Shown here: positions 16,207 through 24,649 of the stretch, one piece after another
Layout of the letters: every line of letters starts with the position of its first letter
How positions within the stretch are numbered: the stretch's first letter is position 1
DNA from: Actinobaculum suis
Lineage (GTDB): Bacteria > Actinomycetota > Actinomycetes > Actinomycetales > Actinomycetaceae
NCBI RefSeq assembly: GCF_900102025.1
Contig: NZ_FNAU01000007.1
Span: forward strand, 59,945-123,944
Direction of reading: 5' to 3'
DNA: 64,000 nucleotides
Made by a program: the position numbers and the translations under genes
Notes under the pieces: generated by a model
What the model was told of the DNA's origin: nothing
The model's input: the letters and a program-made list of their open reading frames with translations, nothing else
The model's database searches: none

Positions 16207-16474
16207 CTACCGCCGAAGTCTCGGCATATAGGCATATTGGCCATTTCGTGTTGGTTTTGCCTGAGGTTTTTGTTGTTATTGCGGGCGAAAATGCGTTTTG
16301 AAGTCGATCTAGCTTGGGCCTTGGTTGGCCATTTCGTGTTGGTTTCAGCATGTGGAAATTCGTGGTTAGGCTGCCCTAACTTCACTACCATGAGCGGTGC
16401 GTGCGGGTGGGTGGCTCCGAAAAAAAACAGAGCCAGCCCGCGGTGAGCGTAACGGGCGCGGCCTGCGCGCAAAG

Positions 16475-16500
16475 CGGCTAGCCGTGAATGCGGCTAGCCG
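16475..16500. promoter_or_regulatory. Paired 10-bp palindrome CGGCTAGCCG
   Basis: Two perfect copies, 16 bases centre to centre, 52 bases before the YrdC-like start. The arrangement resembles a dimeric operator; the binding protein is unknown. Confidence 0.4.
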
Positions 16501-16551
16501 TATTTGGAAAAGCCTGCCGCTCATATTCACAAATTGGAGAAAGAAGGACAC

Positions 16552-17325
16552 GTGGGAAAACAGGTGCATTGGGATGGCCAGCTCAATGAGGAAGCAATAG
16601 CGCTGTACCGCGAAGGTGGGAAGATTACTGTTATCCCCACGAAGGTGGGTTACATTATTGGCACGGTGGATCGTACCGGTTTGGAACGGAAATTCCGGGT
16701 CAAGCATCGCGCGCTCAATAAGCCTGCGGTGGTGCTGGTGGGCTCCATGGAGGAGTTGCGTGAACTGGCCCAGCTAACCCCCGAAATTGAAGGTTTTTAC
16801 CAGGAATGCTGGGACCGCGATATTTTGATGGGCTGCATCCTGCCCTGGCGCCCGGAAGCAGAAAAGTACATTCCGGAAGGTGCCAAGCATCTGGTGCAGG
16901 ACGGCTTGGGTACTTCGTGCTTCGTCCTCAAATTCGGGGTGCCGGGTGAACAAATTGCCGCGAAACTGTGGGAGGAGGATAAGACGATCCTCTTCGCCTC
17001 TTCCGCAAACCCCTCCGGTAAGGGCAACCGTGGCCTGGTAGAGGGCATCGGTGAAGAAATTGCCACGGAAGCTGATCTGATTATTGCGGCAGATGAATAC
17101 CCGCGTTCGATCCAGCCCACAGCCACGGAAGAAAGCCGCTGGGGGCAAGGCATTATGGTTTCCATGGTGGATCGGGAAGGCAAACTCATTCCCGAACAAC
17201 ACGGAAAGCGCAATGTGGAACCGTGCCCAACCTTTATTCGCAAGGGAATCTACAATGAAGAAGTATTGGAGATCCTGGTGCGGCGCTTCAATTCCTGGAA
17301 CTTCCGGCAGGGCGCTTACTACTAA
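16552..17325 (+). CDS. YrdC/Sua5-domain protein (YciO-like)
   Basis: 257 residues from GTG 16552, with GAAGGA just upstream. A YrdC fold is indicated by the KFRVKHRALNKPAVVLVGS segment (Lys/Arg-x-Lys-Pro phosphate-binding signature) and FASSANPSGKGNRG (SxN motif). TsaC/Sua5 makes threonylcarbamoyl-AMP for tRNA t6A37. A second, more canonical copy occurs at 44841, so this one is likely the YciO-type paralogue with a different or accessory role. It is monocistronic, followed by a seven-copy minisatellite. Catalytic status cannot be decided from sequence alone. Confidence 0.8.
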   Translation: MGKQVHWDGQLNEEAIALYREGGKITVIPTKVGYIIGTVDRTGLERKFRVKHRALNKPAVVLVGSMEELRELAQLTPEIEGFYQECWDRDILMGCILPWRPEAEKYIPEGAKHLVQDGLGTSCFVLKFGVPGEQIAAKLWEEDKTILFASSANPSGKGNRGLVEGIGEEIATEADLIIAADEYPRSIQPTATEESRWGQGIMVSMVDREGKLIPEQHGKRNVEPCPTFIRKGIYNEEVLEILVRRFNSWNFRQGAYY

Positions 17326-17339
17326 AGATGCTAGGCGCA

Positions 17340-17500
17340 CCGCGGGCGCGCTAGCGAGAGTGCCGCGGGCGCGCTAGCGAGAGTGCCGCGGGCGCGCTAG
17401 CGAGAGTGCCGCGGGCGCGCTAGCGAGAGTGCCGCGGGCGCGCCAGCGAGAGTGCCACGGGCGCGCTAGCGAGAGTGCCGCGGGCGCGCTAGCGAGAGTA
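17340..17500. repeat. 23-bp minisatellite, seven tandem copies
   Basis: Units of CCGCGGGCGCGCTAGCGAG plus AGTG, starting at 17340 and repeating exactly every 23 bases to 17500, with only a few substitutions. It begins 14 bases after the YrdC-like stop and is non-coding. High identity suggests recent expansion. Confidence 0.95.
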
Positions 17501-17558
17501 CCGAAGCCGCCGAGTGCTCCACAGGCTGTAGGCTTAGTGGATGAATGAAGGAGGTTTC

Positions 17559-18161
17559 GTGAAAAACGTCCGGGTAATTTTCGTCGGCGATGAACTCGTG
17601 GCGGGATACGGTGATGCCCGCGCGCTGGGATGGACGGGCCGCGTAATGGCCCGCACCCTCACGGACCCGCCGCTAATGAGTTTTAACCTTGCCGTGCCGG
17701 GAGAAACCACGGCGGAACTAGCGCAAAGGTGGGAAGAGGAAGTAGAGCGCCGCCTGGACCCGGAAGTCGAATGCCGGCTCGTGATCGGGTTGGGCTCCCA
17801 CGATGTGGAAGCCAGCAGTTCCCTGGCCCGCACTCGCCTCCATCTGGCCAACTTATTGGATTCGGCAGCACGGTTGCGGCTCGAGCCGTTCGTCGTCGGC
17901 CCGCCTCCGCGCCCGGGCGTGCGCCCCTGGGCTCTCGAAGAACTTTCGGATGCCTACGCAGATGTGACCACCCGCCGCGGTTTTCGCTACGTGGATACTT
18001 TCCATCCGCTGGAAAATCATGAACAGTGGAACACAGATATGGAACTTTCAGGCGGCTACACCCCACGGCAAGCCGGTTACGGACTCATGGCCTGGCTGGT
18101 CTTGCACAATGGCTGGCATACCTGGTTGGGCGTGCGGTCCGCCAACTCCACCGAGCAGTAG
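17559..18161 (+). CDS. SGNH/GDSL-fold protein with degenerate catalytic motifs
   Basis: 200 residues from GTG 17559; AAGGAGG sits five bases upstream, better than ATG 17541. The first strand and loop read VRVIFVGDELVAGYGD, where the GDS nucleophile Ser is Glu12. A block-III-like GLGSHDV follows near 83. The last block reads GGYTPRQAGYGLMAWL, where the usual Asp-x-x-His of SGNH hydrolases is replaced by Gly and Tyr. The fold is recognisable but hydrolysis by the classical triad looks impossible. It may bind rather than cleave an acyl or sugar ligand. No signal peptide is seen, so it is probably cytoplasmic. Confidence 0.75.
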   Translation: MKNVRVIFVGDELVAGYGDARALGWTGRVMARTLTDPPLMSFNLAVPGETTAELAQRWEEEVERRLDPEVECRLVIGLGSHDVEASSSLARTRLHLANLLDSAARLRLEPFVVGPPPRPGVRPWALEELSDAYADVTTRRGFRYVDTFHPLENHEQWNTDMELSGGYTPRQAGYGLMAWLVLHNGWHTWLGVRSANSTEQ

Positions 18162-18533
18162 GCCACACCAAGCACGCCGACCGCGCCAGGCACGCCGACC
18201 GCGCCAAGCACGCTGAGCGCGGCAAGCACGCTGAGCGCGCCAAGCACGCTGACCGCGCCAGGCACGCTGACCGCGCCAGGCACGCTGAGCACACCCCGCG
18301 CAATAAGCCGCGCCGATCCCGCAGATTGCGCCGACATCCCCACTTCAAAACGGCATCCGGAAAGCGCGGCTCACACCCGGGCCCGTATATTCACCGGGTT
18401 TGTATAGCCCCTCGCGTTCCGAAAGCGCGGCTCACACCCGGGCCCGTATGTTATGGACTACACGCGCGGGAGCGGAGCGATTCCGCTTAGACTATTTCCA
18501 TCATGAAAGAGGGCCATTTACGGCTGGTGAGCC
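18162..18533. other. 372-bp repeat-rich spacer
   Basis: Seven 18-bp units (18170-18295) and a 30-bp direct repeat containing GCGCGGCTCACACCCGGGCC (near 18360 and 18420). Although 18 bp keeps frames open on both strands, the predicted peptides are simple repeats, so no gene is called. Confidence 0.7.
18170..18295. repeat. 18-bp tandem repeat, seven copies
   Basis: Unit AAGCACGCTGACCGCGCC with variants, start to start exactly 18 bases, directly after the SGNH gene. Confidence 0.95.
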
Positions 18534-19913
18534 GTGACTAATATTTTGCTGTTGTTGATTGGCCTCTTGCTGACAGTGGGAACTGGTGTTTTTGTGGCGG
18601 CCGAGTTTTCGATGGTCGCGCTAGATCCGGCTGCGGTAGAGGCACAAGCCAAGGATGACCCGAAGGCACGTCGCGTTGCCAAACGTTTGAAGCATCTTTC
18701 GCTTTATCTTTCCGCCTGCCAGGTAGGTATTACTCTCACCACGATTCTGTTGGGCTATGTGGCACAAGCCCCGCTAACCGAAATTTTCGCGCGGTGGCTA
18801 GGGCATACAGGCCTGGCACAAACCGCGGCGCTCGCAATCGCGGCGGCCGGGGCCTTTATTATCGTCAACCTGTTCTCCATGCTTTTCGGGGAACTCGTGC
18901 CAAAAAACATGGCGTTGGCAAATTCTTTGCACACGGCCGAACTTGTTTCCAAACCCCTGCACTGGTTCACGGTGCTTTTCAAGCCGATCATTATCGCGTT
19001 CAATAACGCTGCCAACTGGCTCTTGCGCAAATTCGGTATCGAGCCCGCCGAAGAAGCATCTTCTGCCCGGTCTGCTACCGAGCTGGGAGCTTTGGTGCGG
19101 CAAAGCGCGGCCGCCGGAACTTTGGAACCATCCACCGCGGAACTTCTCACTGCCTCGATTGGCGTGGGCCGGCTCACCGCCGTCGACATTATGACCGATC
19201 GCGGGCGCGTGCACTACATCCCAGATACCGCGAGCGCGGCAGATGTGGTGGCTTTGGCCGCACAGACCGGTTTTTCGCGTTTCCCGGTAACCGGGGAGAA
19301 GGGGCTGGATGATATTCGCGGGCTCGTGCATTTGCGCCGGGCCGTGGCGGTTCCTTATGAGCGCCGGGCCGAAGTAGCGGTTACGAGCAGTTCGCTCATG
19401 TCAGAAGCTCCGGTGGTGCCGGAAACGATGGATCTTTCTAATTTGCTCCTGGAGTTGCGGGATACCGGTTTGCAAATGGCCATCGTTGTGGATGAGTACG
19501 GGGGTACTTCCGGAATCGTTTCCCTAGAGGATGCGGTGGAGGAGATCGTGGGCGAAATTGCTGATGAGCATGATCCGGATTTGGAACCGGGCCATCGCAC
19601 CGGTTCGGGTACGTGGGTGGTTTCCGGGCTTGTGCGTCCCGATGAGTTACTGAAGGCGGCCGGTGTGGCCCTCCCGGAAGATGGACCGTATGAAACTCTG
19701 GGTGGGTTGATTATGACGAAACTGGGGCGCCTGCCCGCGGTTGGCGATCAGGTGCGAGTCGATCGGGTTACCTTGACGGTGCTTTCGCTGGATGGGCGCC
19801 GGGTGGAGGAAGTAGAGGTGCGTGCCGACGACGCCGAAACTTCCGGCTCCGCGGCAGATGGCTCCGCGGCGGCCCATTCGTCAGCTACAGCCGAGGAGGG
19901 CAGCGATGAATAA
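18534..19913 (+). CDS. CNNM/CorC-type membrane protein, first of a tandem pair
   Basis: 459 residues, GTG start. An N-terminal DUF21 (CNNM) region with about four TM segments (1-185) contains GELVPKNMALANS. A CBS-domain pair follows (about 205-325), with FSRFPVTGEKGLDDIRGLVH. A CorC_HlyC domain (about 345-430) ends the folded part, and the last 30 residues are Ser/Ala-rich. The family is linked to Mg2+/Co2+ transport or its regulation; older hemolysin annotations are misleading. The stop overlaps the start of the second family member by eight bases. Confidence 0.9.
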   Translation: MTNILLLLIGLLLTVGTGVFVAAEFSMVALDPAAVEAQAKDDPKARRVAKRLKHLSLYLSACQVGITLTTILLGYVAQAPLTEIFARWLGHTGLAQTAALAIAAAGAFIIVNLFSMLFGELVPKNMALANSLHTAELVSKPLHWFTVLFKPIIIAFNNAANWLLRKFGIEPAEEASSARSATELGALVRQSAAAGTLEPSTAELLTASIGVGRLTAVDIMTDRGRVHYIPDTASAADVVALAAQTGFSRFPVTGEKGLDDIRGLVHLRRAVAVPYERRAEVAVTSSSLMSEAPVVPETMDLSNLLLELRDTGLQMAIVVDEYGGTSGIVSLEDAVEEIVGEIADEHDPDLEPGHRTGSGTWVVSGLVRPDELLKAAGVALPEDGPYETLGGLIMTKLGRLPAVGDQVRVDRVTLTVLSLDGRRVEEVEVRADDAETSGSAADGSAAAHSSATAEEGSDE

Positions 19914-20940
19914 TTGGCTGGCGTTAAGCCTTACGGTGCTGCTGCTTTTGGGCAATGCCTATTTTGTGAGCGCAGAATTTGCGCTCACCGGTTCGCGGGC
20001 TTCCCGCTTGGAACCTTTGGCAGCCACGAATAAGCGGGCACAAAAAGTTTTGGCGGCGATCCGCAATCTCAACGAAATGTTGGCGGCCTGCCAGTTGGGC
20101 GTAACCATTTGCTCGGTAGCCTTGGGGGCTTTGGCCGAGCCGGCGATTGCGCGTTTGTTGGCTATTCCCTTGGAAGCGATAGGTGTGGGCCCGGCTGTGG
20201 TGCACACGATTTCCTTCATAGTGGCCTTGCTGTTGGTGACGGCTTTGCACGTGATTATTGGCGAGATGGTGCCGAAGAATGTGGCGGTCACGCATCCGGA
20301 GAAAAGCGCGCTCCTGCTCGTCCCTTCGCTCCTGGTTTTCGATAAAATCTTCCGCCCGGTCACGGCCTCTTTGAACTGGATTTCCTTGCATATTGTTTCC
20401 TGGCTGGGAATGAAACCGCGCCACGAAGTAGTTTCCGCTTTTACGGCCGAAGAAGTGGCCTCCATTGTGGAAGTTTCGGAACGGGCCGGGGTGTTGCAAG
20501 ATCCACAAGGCCTGATCTCCGGGTCCCTGGAATTCTCGGAACGAAGCGTGGGGGAGACGATGGTGCCGCTGTCCGGCGTCGTGAGCGTACCGGCCCACGT
20601 AACCCCGGAACAGATCGAGCGGCACGTAGCAGAAACCGGGTTTTCGCGGTTTGTGGTGCGAGACCGTAACCACGTGCTCGGATACGTGCATGTGAAAGAT
20701 GTGATAGCGGTACGTCCGCAACAGCGGCGGCTGCCCATACCGATGTCGCTGGTGCGGCACATGGAAACTCTGCGCGCGGAAGACGAAGTGGAAGATGCTT
20801 TGCGCATAATGCAAGGCACAGGTACCCATATGGCGCTCGTGGAAAAGAACCCGGGTGAACTGGGTGGCATTATTTTCTTGGAAGATGTGATCGAGGAACT
20901 CGTGGGGAATGTGCGCGACGCGATGCAACGCGAACGCTAA
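19906..20940 (+). CDS. CNNM/CorC-type membrane protein, second of a tandem pair
   Basis: 344 residues from ATG 19906; GAGGAGGG is five bases upstream and the gene overlaps its neighbour by eight bases. DUF21 TM region (1-180) with HVIIGEMVPKNVAVTHPEK, then a CBS pair (about 200-325) with GETMVPLSGVVSVP and GGIIFLEDVIEELVG. It lacks the C-terminal CorC_HlyC domain that its upstream partner has, so the two may form a heteromer in which only one subunit carries that domain. This pairing is common in actinobacteria. Confidence 0.9.
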   Translation: MNNWLALSLTVLLLLGNAYFVSAEFALTGSRASRLEPLAATNKRAQKVLAAIRNLNEMLAACQLGVTICSVALGALAEPAIARLLAIPLEAIGVGPAVVHTISFIVALLLVTALHVIIGEMVPKNVAVTHPEKSALLLVPSLLVFDKIFRPVTASLNWISLHIVSWLGMKPRHEVVSAFTAEEVASIVEVSERAGVLQDPQGLISGSLEFSERSVGETMVPLSGVVSVPAHVTPEQIERHVAETGFSRFVVRDRNHVLGYVHVKDVIAVRPQQRRLPIPMSLVRHMETLRAEDEVEDALRIMQGTGTHMALVEKNPGELGGIIFLEDVIEELVGNVRDAMQRER

Positions 20941-21079
20941 TTAGATTCGCAGGATCTTGCTTACAAAATGGGGTTGCGATAGGCGGTGGCAATCACCACA
21001 ACCCGCGGGAAACACGGGAAGACGAGGGCCGATAATCAACCCTTTGTTCCTGCTGTGAGCAAGAAAGTTGCAAACTCGT

Positions 21080-21085
21080 TATACT
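21080..21085 (+). promoter_or_regulatory. Possible -10 element for the M23 peptidase gene
   Basis: TATACT, with only a poor -35 (TGAGCA, 18-bp spacing). The 282-bp spacer upstream of the peptidase gene was examined for a c-di-AMP riboswitch core, often present before such genes; none was recognised. Confidence 0.3.
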
Positions 21086-21222
21086 CCGTTATCATTTTGT
21101 GACATAGCGGTGAGTGCTATCCTCCCGCTCGTAGTATTTTTCTTCCGTGCGTTTTGGGGTCGATTTTTCCGCGACGCTAGGCGCACGAGTATTCGGCGAT
21201 TTGCAACAGATGGAGAACCCGA

Positions 21223-23196
21223 GTGGCTCAGGAGCGTTACGTCACCGCACCCGCACGGCGGTCGCGGCTTGAACTGCGCTCTGAAACTCCGCCTCCGCGT
21301 ACCCGCCGGGAAGCAAAACTCGCCCAGTATGTGGCCGTGAGCCGCACCCAGCGCACCCAGCATACGCAACAGTCTCAGCAGGCTCAGCAGGCCAATTCAC
21401 GGGCCGGGAAACGAGCCGCAAGTGCCACGGGTGGCACGCGTGTTTTTTCGACGACGCCGTCCGCCGAGCCCCTGCCAGATCGCTCGCGTAACACTGCCCC
21501 GGGCACGCAACCGTTACCCACTGCCACGCCGCCTTCGAGCCGCGTAGCACGCCGGCGAGAAGAGACAGCGGCGAACTTGGCTGTGCGGCGCCGGGCGCAA
21601 GCAGAGCCGCAAGTATCCCGTTCGGGCCGGCGCGCGGCCAGCGCGGTACCGGAAGCCATGGAGCGGCCAGAAGATTCTCCGCGGCCGGGTCGGCGCGCGG
21701 CCCGGCGTCAAGAAAACAGCAGGGCAGAGGTTAGGCGGGCAGAAGGCCGGCGTTTAGAAACTAGCCCGGCAGAAAGTAACCTGGCTGATAACCGCCGCGC
21801 AGATACCAACTTGGCAGAGCTAAGCCGGGCAGAAAGCCGGCGCCTAGAAACTTCACCGGCTGATATTGCTCCCGCGGGGCGTATACACCCGCGCGGTATA
21901 GCCACGAGGCGCGCGGTGGATCGCGAAGGGGAGCAGGAACGGGCTGTTCGCCGGCGGGAACGCGCCGAACATTTGCGGGCTGAACAAACCCGGGCGGCAG
22001 CCTCCCGCAGATCGGGCCGGCGTGCCCAGATTCAAAACGAGCTGGATAAGGCTTTCGCCGCGGTGCTTTCCGCGGAAACCGGGCCCGTGGCGGGTGCGGA
22101 TATGCCCGCACCGGCAAATCCTGTGGCAGATGCTCCGGTGGCGGCGCTGGCTACTGTGGCGGCGCCGGCTACTGTGGCAGCGCCGGCCAGGAGATCGCGG
22201 GTGGGCCGTCCGGCTGCGGCGCGGGTAGCGGCGGCGTCGGCCCCGCAACCAGCGCACACCGCGGAAGCTAGACCGCTCGCATCCACTCCGCAACCCACGC
22301 AGCTGCAGCCGTCCCTGCGCGCCACGCAAGCGGCAACGTCAACGCAGGCAGCAACGCCCACGGAAACAGCAGAAAGCCGGTTGGCGGCACGCGTGGCGAA
22401 GGCCGCGGTGAAAGCGGCGAAGGCCGCGCACGCGCCGCTGGAATCTCGCGCCTCCCGGTTGGGGCTCACGCGGCGGCGGCTCATGCTGGTTGGTACGGCA
22501 GCGATTGCCGGTATTGCTTTCCCCGCGGCGATGACCTTCCAAGGCGCCGCCTCGCAACCTTTGACCAGCTCCGTGGTGGGTCCGGATAGTGAAGAAGACA
22601 TCTCCACCCCGGCCAGCCTTACCGGGGCGCGCACCGCACAAGTGAAATCACAAGTGCGGGCAGCGGCGCAAGAATCGGTACTTTCCTGCGCGGTGACCAG
22701 CGGTGCTTCCGGAACGCGCACGGCGCTCGCGGTACCCACCTCCGAAATCATTGTGATGCCGCTCGAAAGCGGCGTGTACCGGGTCAGCTCGCCATTCGGG
22801 GTGCGTACCGACCCGATCACGGGTGGCCGCTCCGTCCATGCCGGGCAAGACTACGCCGCTCCCGCCGGCACGCCGATCCACGCGGTCGCGAACGGCAAGG
22901 TCGTGCACGCGGGTGCGGGCATCGAAGGCCGCTCCAACAACCTCATCATTATTGAGCACGAGGTTGGCGGGGTGAAGTTCCAATCTTGGTACGTACACAT
23001 GTACGACGACGGCGTCTTCGTGAAAGAAGGCGATGAAGTGACGGTGGGGCAAGTGATTGGTGCCGTTGGTTCGAACGGTTATTCCACCGGCCCGCACCTG
23101 CACCTAGAAATCCATGACGCGCAGGGTGAGCTCATGGACCCGGCAGTCTTCCTCGCCGAGCACAAGGCCATGCCGGTAGAGGACTTGTGCAAGTAG
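21223..23196 (+). CDS. M23 (LytM-type) peptidase with long disordered N-terminus
   Basis: 657 residues, GTG start with GGAG eight bases upstream. Residues 1-415 are Arg/Ala/Glu/Gln-rich low complexity, with repeating RRAE and ETSPAE units. A single TM or signal anchor lies near 422-445 (RLMLVGTAAIAGIAFPAA). The extracellular M23 domain (about 508-645) keeps the zinc ligands: H540 and D544 (SVHAGQDY) and HLH near 625. Such enzymes cut peptidoglycan cross-bridges or regulate amidases. The very long cytoplasmic part is odd for the family and may tie the enzyme to a cytoplasmic partner. Confidence 0.9.
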   Translation: MAQERYVTAPARRSRLELRSETPPPRTRREAKLAQYVAVSRTQRTQHTQQSQQAQQANSRAGKRAASATGGTRVFSTTPSAEPLPDRSRNTAPGTQPLPTATPPSSRVARRREETAANLAVRRRAQAEPQVSRSGRRAASAVPEAMERPEDSPRPGRRAARRQENSRAEVRRAEGRRLETSPAESNLADNRRADTNLAELSRAESRRLETSPADIAPAGRIHPRGIATRRAVDREGEQERAVRRRERAEHLRAEQTRAAASRRSGRRAQIQNELDKAFAAVLSAETGPVAGADMPAPANPVADAPVAALATVAAPATVAAPARRSRVGRPAAARVAAASAPQPAHTAEARPLASTPQPTQLQPSLRATQAATSTQAATPTETAESRLAARVAKAAVKAAKAAHAPLESRASRLGLTRRRLMLVGTAAIAGIAFPAAMTFQGAASQPLTSSVVGPDSEEDISTPASLTGARTAQVKSQVRAAAQESVLSCAVTSGASGTRTALAVPTSEIIVMPLESGVYRVSSPFGVRTDPITGGRSVHAGQDYAAPAGTPIHAVANGKVVHAGAGIEGRSNNLIIIEHEVGGVKFQSWYVHMYDDGVFVKEGDEVTVGQVIGAVGSNGYSTGPHLHLEIHDAQGELMDPAVFLAEHKAMPVEDLCK

Positions 23197-23279
23197 CGGC
23201 CGGCGAGGGTCCGAAAAATTAAGGTGAGCTTTGCGCACTGGTTACGCATTTGCCACGCGCGTGAACTAGCGTATCTGCT

Positions 23280-24122
23280 ATGCCGGAACCTGTGTACCAG
23301 ATCAGCGAAACCCCGCTTGTAATTGCCCATCGGGGCGGGGGTAATGAACAACCGGAAAACTCTTTTGAAGCCTTCCAAGCCATGTATGACGCCGGCTTTC
23401 GCTATTTCGAATCCGATGTACATGCCACTGCGGATGGCGTGGCGGTGATTATGCACGATCCTTCCCTGGATCGCACCACCGATGGGTCAGGGCTTGTAGT
23501 TGAACACACCTGGGCAGAAATAGAACAAGTGCGAGACGCTTCCGGCCACCACCCACCCCGGCTCGATGCCGTTCTGGACGCCTTCCCGGATGTGACTTTC
23601 AATCTTGACGCCAAAGAAGATACTGCCGTGGATCCGCTCATCACCACCTTGCAACGCACGGGCGCTACCAACCGCGTGTGCCTCGCGAGCTTCTCACAAA
23701 AACGGATCGACCGGATGCGGACCTTGCTTCCGCAGGCCGCCTATTCGCTTGGCACTTCCGCAATTGCGGGACTGGTAGCTGCTTCCAAAACTCGGGCTGC
23801 GTTGCGCTGGGCCCGCCACGGTGGCCGCGTGCTGGGTTTACCCCGCAATATGGAAGGGATCCAAGCCGTGCAGGTGCCCGTTTCCTTCCCGCTTCCGGGG
23901 TTTAGCATGCTGCCCGGTTCACCCGGCGTAAAAATCCGCGTGGTCACCCCGCGATTTGTGGAACTAGCCCATGCTTATGGTCTGGCCGTACACGTGTGGA
24001 CCGTGAATTCGTATCCGCAAGCCGAATGGTTGGTCGATATGGGGGTAGACGGCATTATCACGGACGAACCCACCATGATCTCGCGCCGCCTGCGCGAATC
24101 TGGCCGCGGAGCGATAATCTAA
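23280..24122 (+). CDS. Glycerophosphodiester phosphodiesterase family protein
   Basis: 280 residues. It hydrolyses glycerophosphodiesters to glycerol-3-phosphate and an alcohol. Catalytic and metal residues are in place: H17-R18-G (IAHRGGGNEQPENS), E44 and D46 (FESDVHATADG), H59-D60 (MHDPSLDRTTDG), plus the C-terminal HVWTVNSYPQAEWLVDMGVD that closes the TIM barrel. There is no signal peptide, so it is cytoplasmic. It sits between the M23 peptidase and csoR genes and is probably transcribed alone. Confidence 0.93.
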   Translation: MPEPVYQISETPLVIAHRGGGNEQPENSFEAFQAMYDAGFRYFESDVHATADGVAVIMHDPSLDRTTDGSGLVVEHTWAEIEQVRDASGHHPPRLDAVLDAFPDVTFNLDAKEDTAVDPLITTLQRTGATNRVCLASFSQKRIDRMRTLLPQAAYSLGTSAIAGLVAASKTRAALRWARHGGRVLGLPRNMEGIQAVQVPVSFPLPGFSMLPGSPGVKIRVVTPRFVELAHAYGLAVHVWTVNSYPQAEWLVDMGVDGIITDEPTMISRRLRESGRGAII

Positions 24123-24247
24123 ACCGCAGTAGCAGGGCGGGCGCGGCTAAGTAGTGGGCCACCTGATGCTGGCTTGCTGGTGGGAAAGCGTTCGCGATTT
24201 GCGTGCGGGGCAAACACGGCGTGCGTGCGGGGCGCGGGGTAGTGAAT

Positions 24248-24264
24248 ATACCCCCGTGGGGTAT
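24248..24264 (+). promoter_or_regulatory. CsoR-type operator overlapping a -10 element
   Basis: ATACCCC-CGT-GGGGTAT, a perfect 7-3-7 palindrome of the type bound by CsoR/CstR repressors. Its right end runs into TATGAT (24262-24267), a consensus -10. The expected transcription start, about seven bases later, coincides with the ATG at 24275. Confidence 0.8.
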
Positions 24265-24274
24265 GATGCGGGCC

Positions 24275-24649
24275 ATGGCGAAGCAGGAGAAAACAGCCCC
24301 GGAACCGGAAAACACCGCACCGAAACAACGAGAAGGTGCGGCCCCGGAACCCGAAAACACCACGCATCCGCATGGCTATATTCAAGATAAGGAACGGTAT
24401 GCGCGGCGGATGAAACGCATTGCCGGGCAGGTGCGTGGCATTGAACGTATGATCGACGAAGGTAAATACTGCATCGATATTCTCACCCAAATTTCTGCGC
24501 TCACCGCCGCTCTGGAATCGGTAGGAATTGCCCTGCTAGATGACCATATGCGCCACTGCGTGAGCGAAGCCGTACGCGAGGGCGGGGATGTGGCCGAAGA
24601 AAAGCTTGCAGAACTCAGCACCGCCATCGCTCGTTTCGTGCGTTCCTAG
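24275..24649 (+). CDS. csoR: Copper-sensing repressor CsoR
   Basis: 124 residues. ATG 24275 was chosen because upstream in-frame starts lie within or before the operator. It is a DUF156 four-helix protein. The Cu(I) ligands fit exactly: C66, H91 (25 later) and C95 (four later), in YCIDILTQ and DDHMRHC. This C-H-C set distinguishes CsoR from RcnR, FrmR and CstR. Residues 1-33 are a Pro/Glu/Thr-rich extension with a repeated APEPENT. It is likely autoregulated through the adjacent palindrome and translated from a leaderless mRNA. No copA or copZ gene is next to it, so its other targets lie elsewhere. Confidence 0.9.
   Translation: MAKQEKTAPEPENTAPKQREGAAPEPENTTHPHGYIQDKERYARRMKRIAGQVRGIERMIDEGKYCIDILTQISALTAALESVGIALLDDHMRHCVSEAVREGGDVAEEKLAELSTAIARFVRS

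Larger units (their letters stand above)
16033..16551. other. 519-bp spacer with repeats and palindromes, no convincing gene
   Basis: After the terminator come three 32-bp tandem units (16111, 16143, 16175), a 21-bp direct repeat (TTGGCCATTTCGTGTTGGTTT near 16228 and 16323), and two copies of the palindrome CGGCTAGCCG (16475, 16491). Leftward open frames exist but are made largely of the repeat and have no family signal. Confidence 0.6.

Noticed and set aside
16029..16472. Leftward frame of 147 codons over the 32-bp repeats
   Set aside because: Runs through the bL37 terminator and the non-multiple-of-three repeat; no ribosome binding site or family.
17340..18295. Tandem arrays considered as CRISPR
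   Set aside because: Units are directly contiguous with no unique spacers, and no cas genes are present.
18026..18490. Rightward frame with RHADRAKHAE-type repeats
   Set aside because: Overlaps the SGNH gene and consists of the 18-bp array; likely non-coding.
20941..21222. c-di-AMP (ydaO-type) riboswitch before the M23 peptidase
   Set aside because: Common before such genes, but the conserved core motifs were not found.
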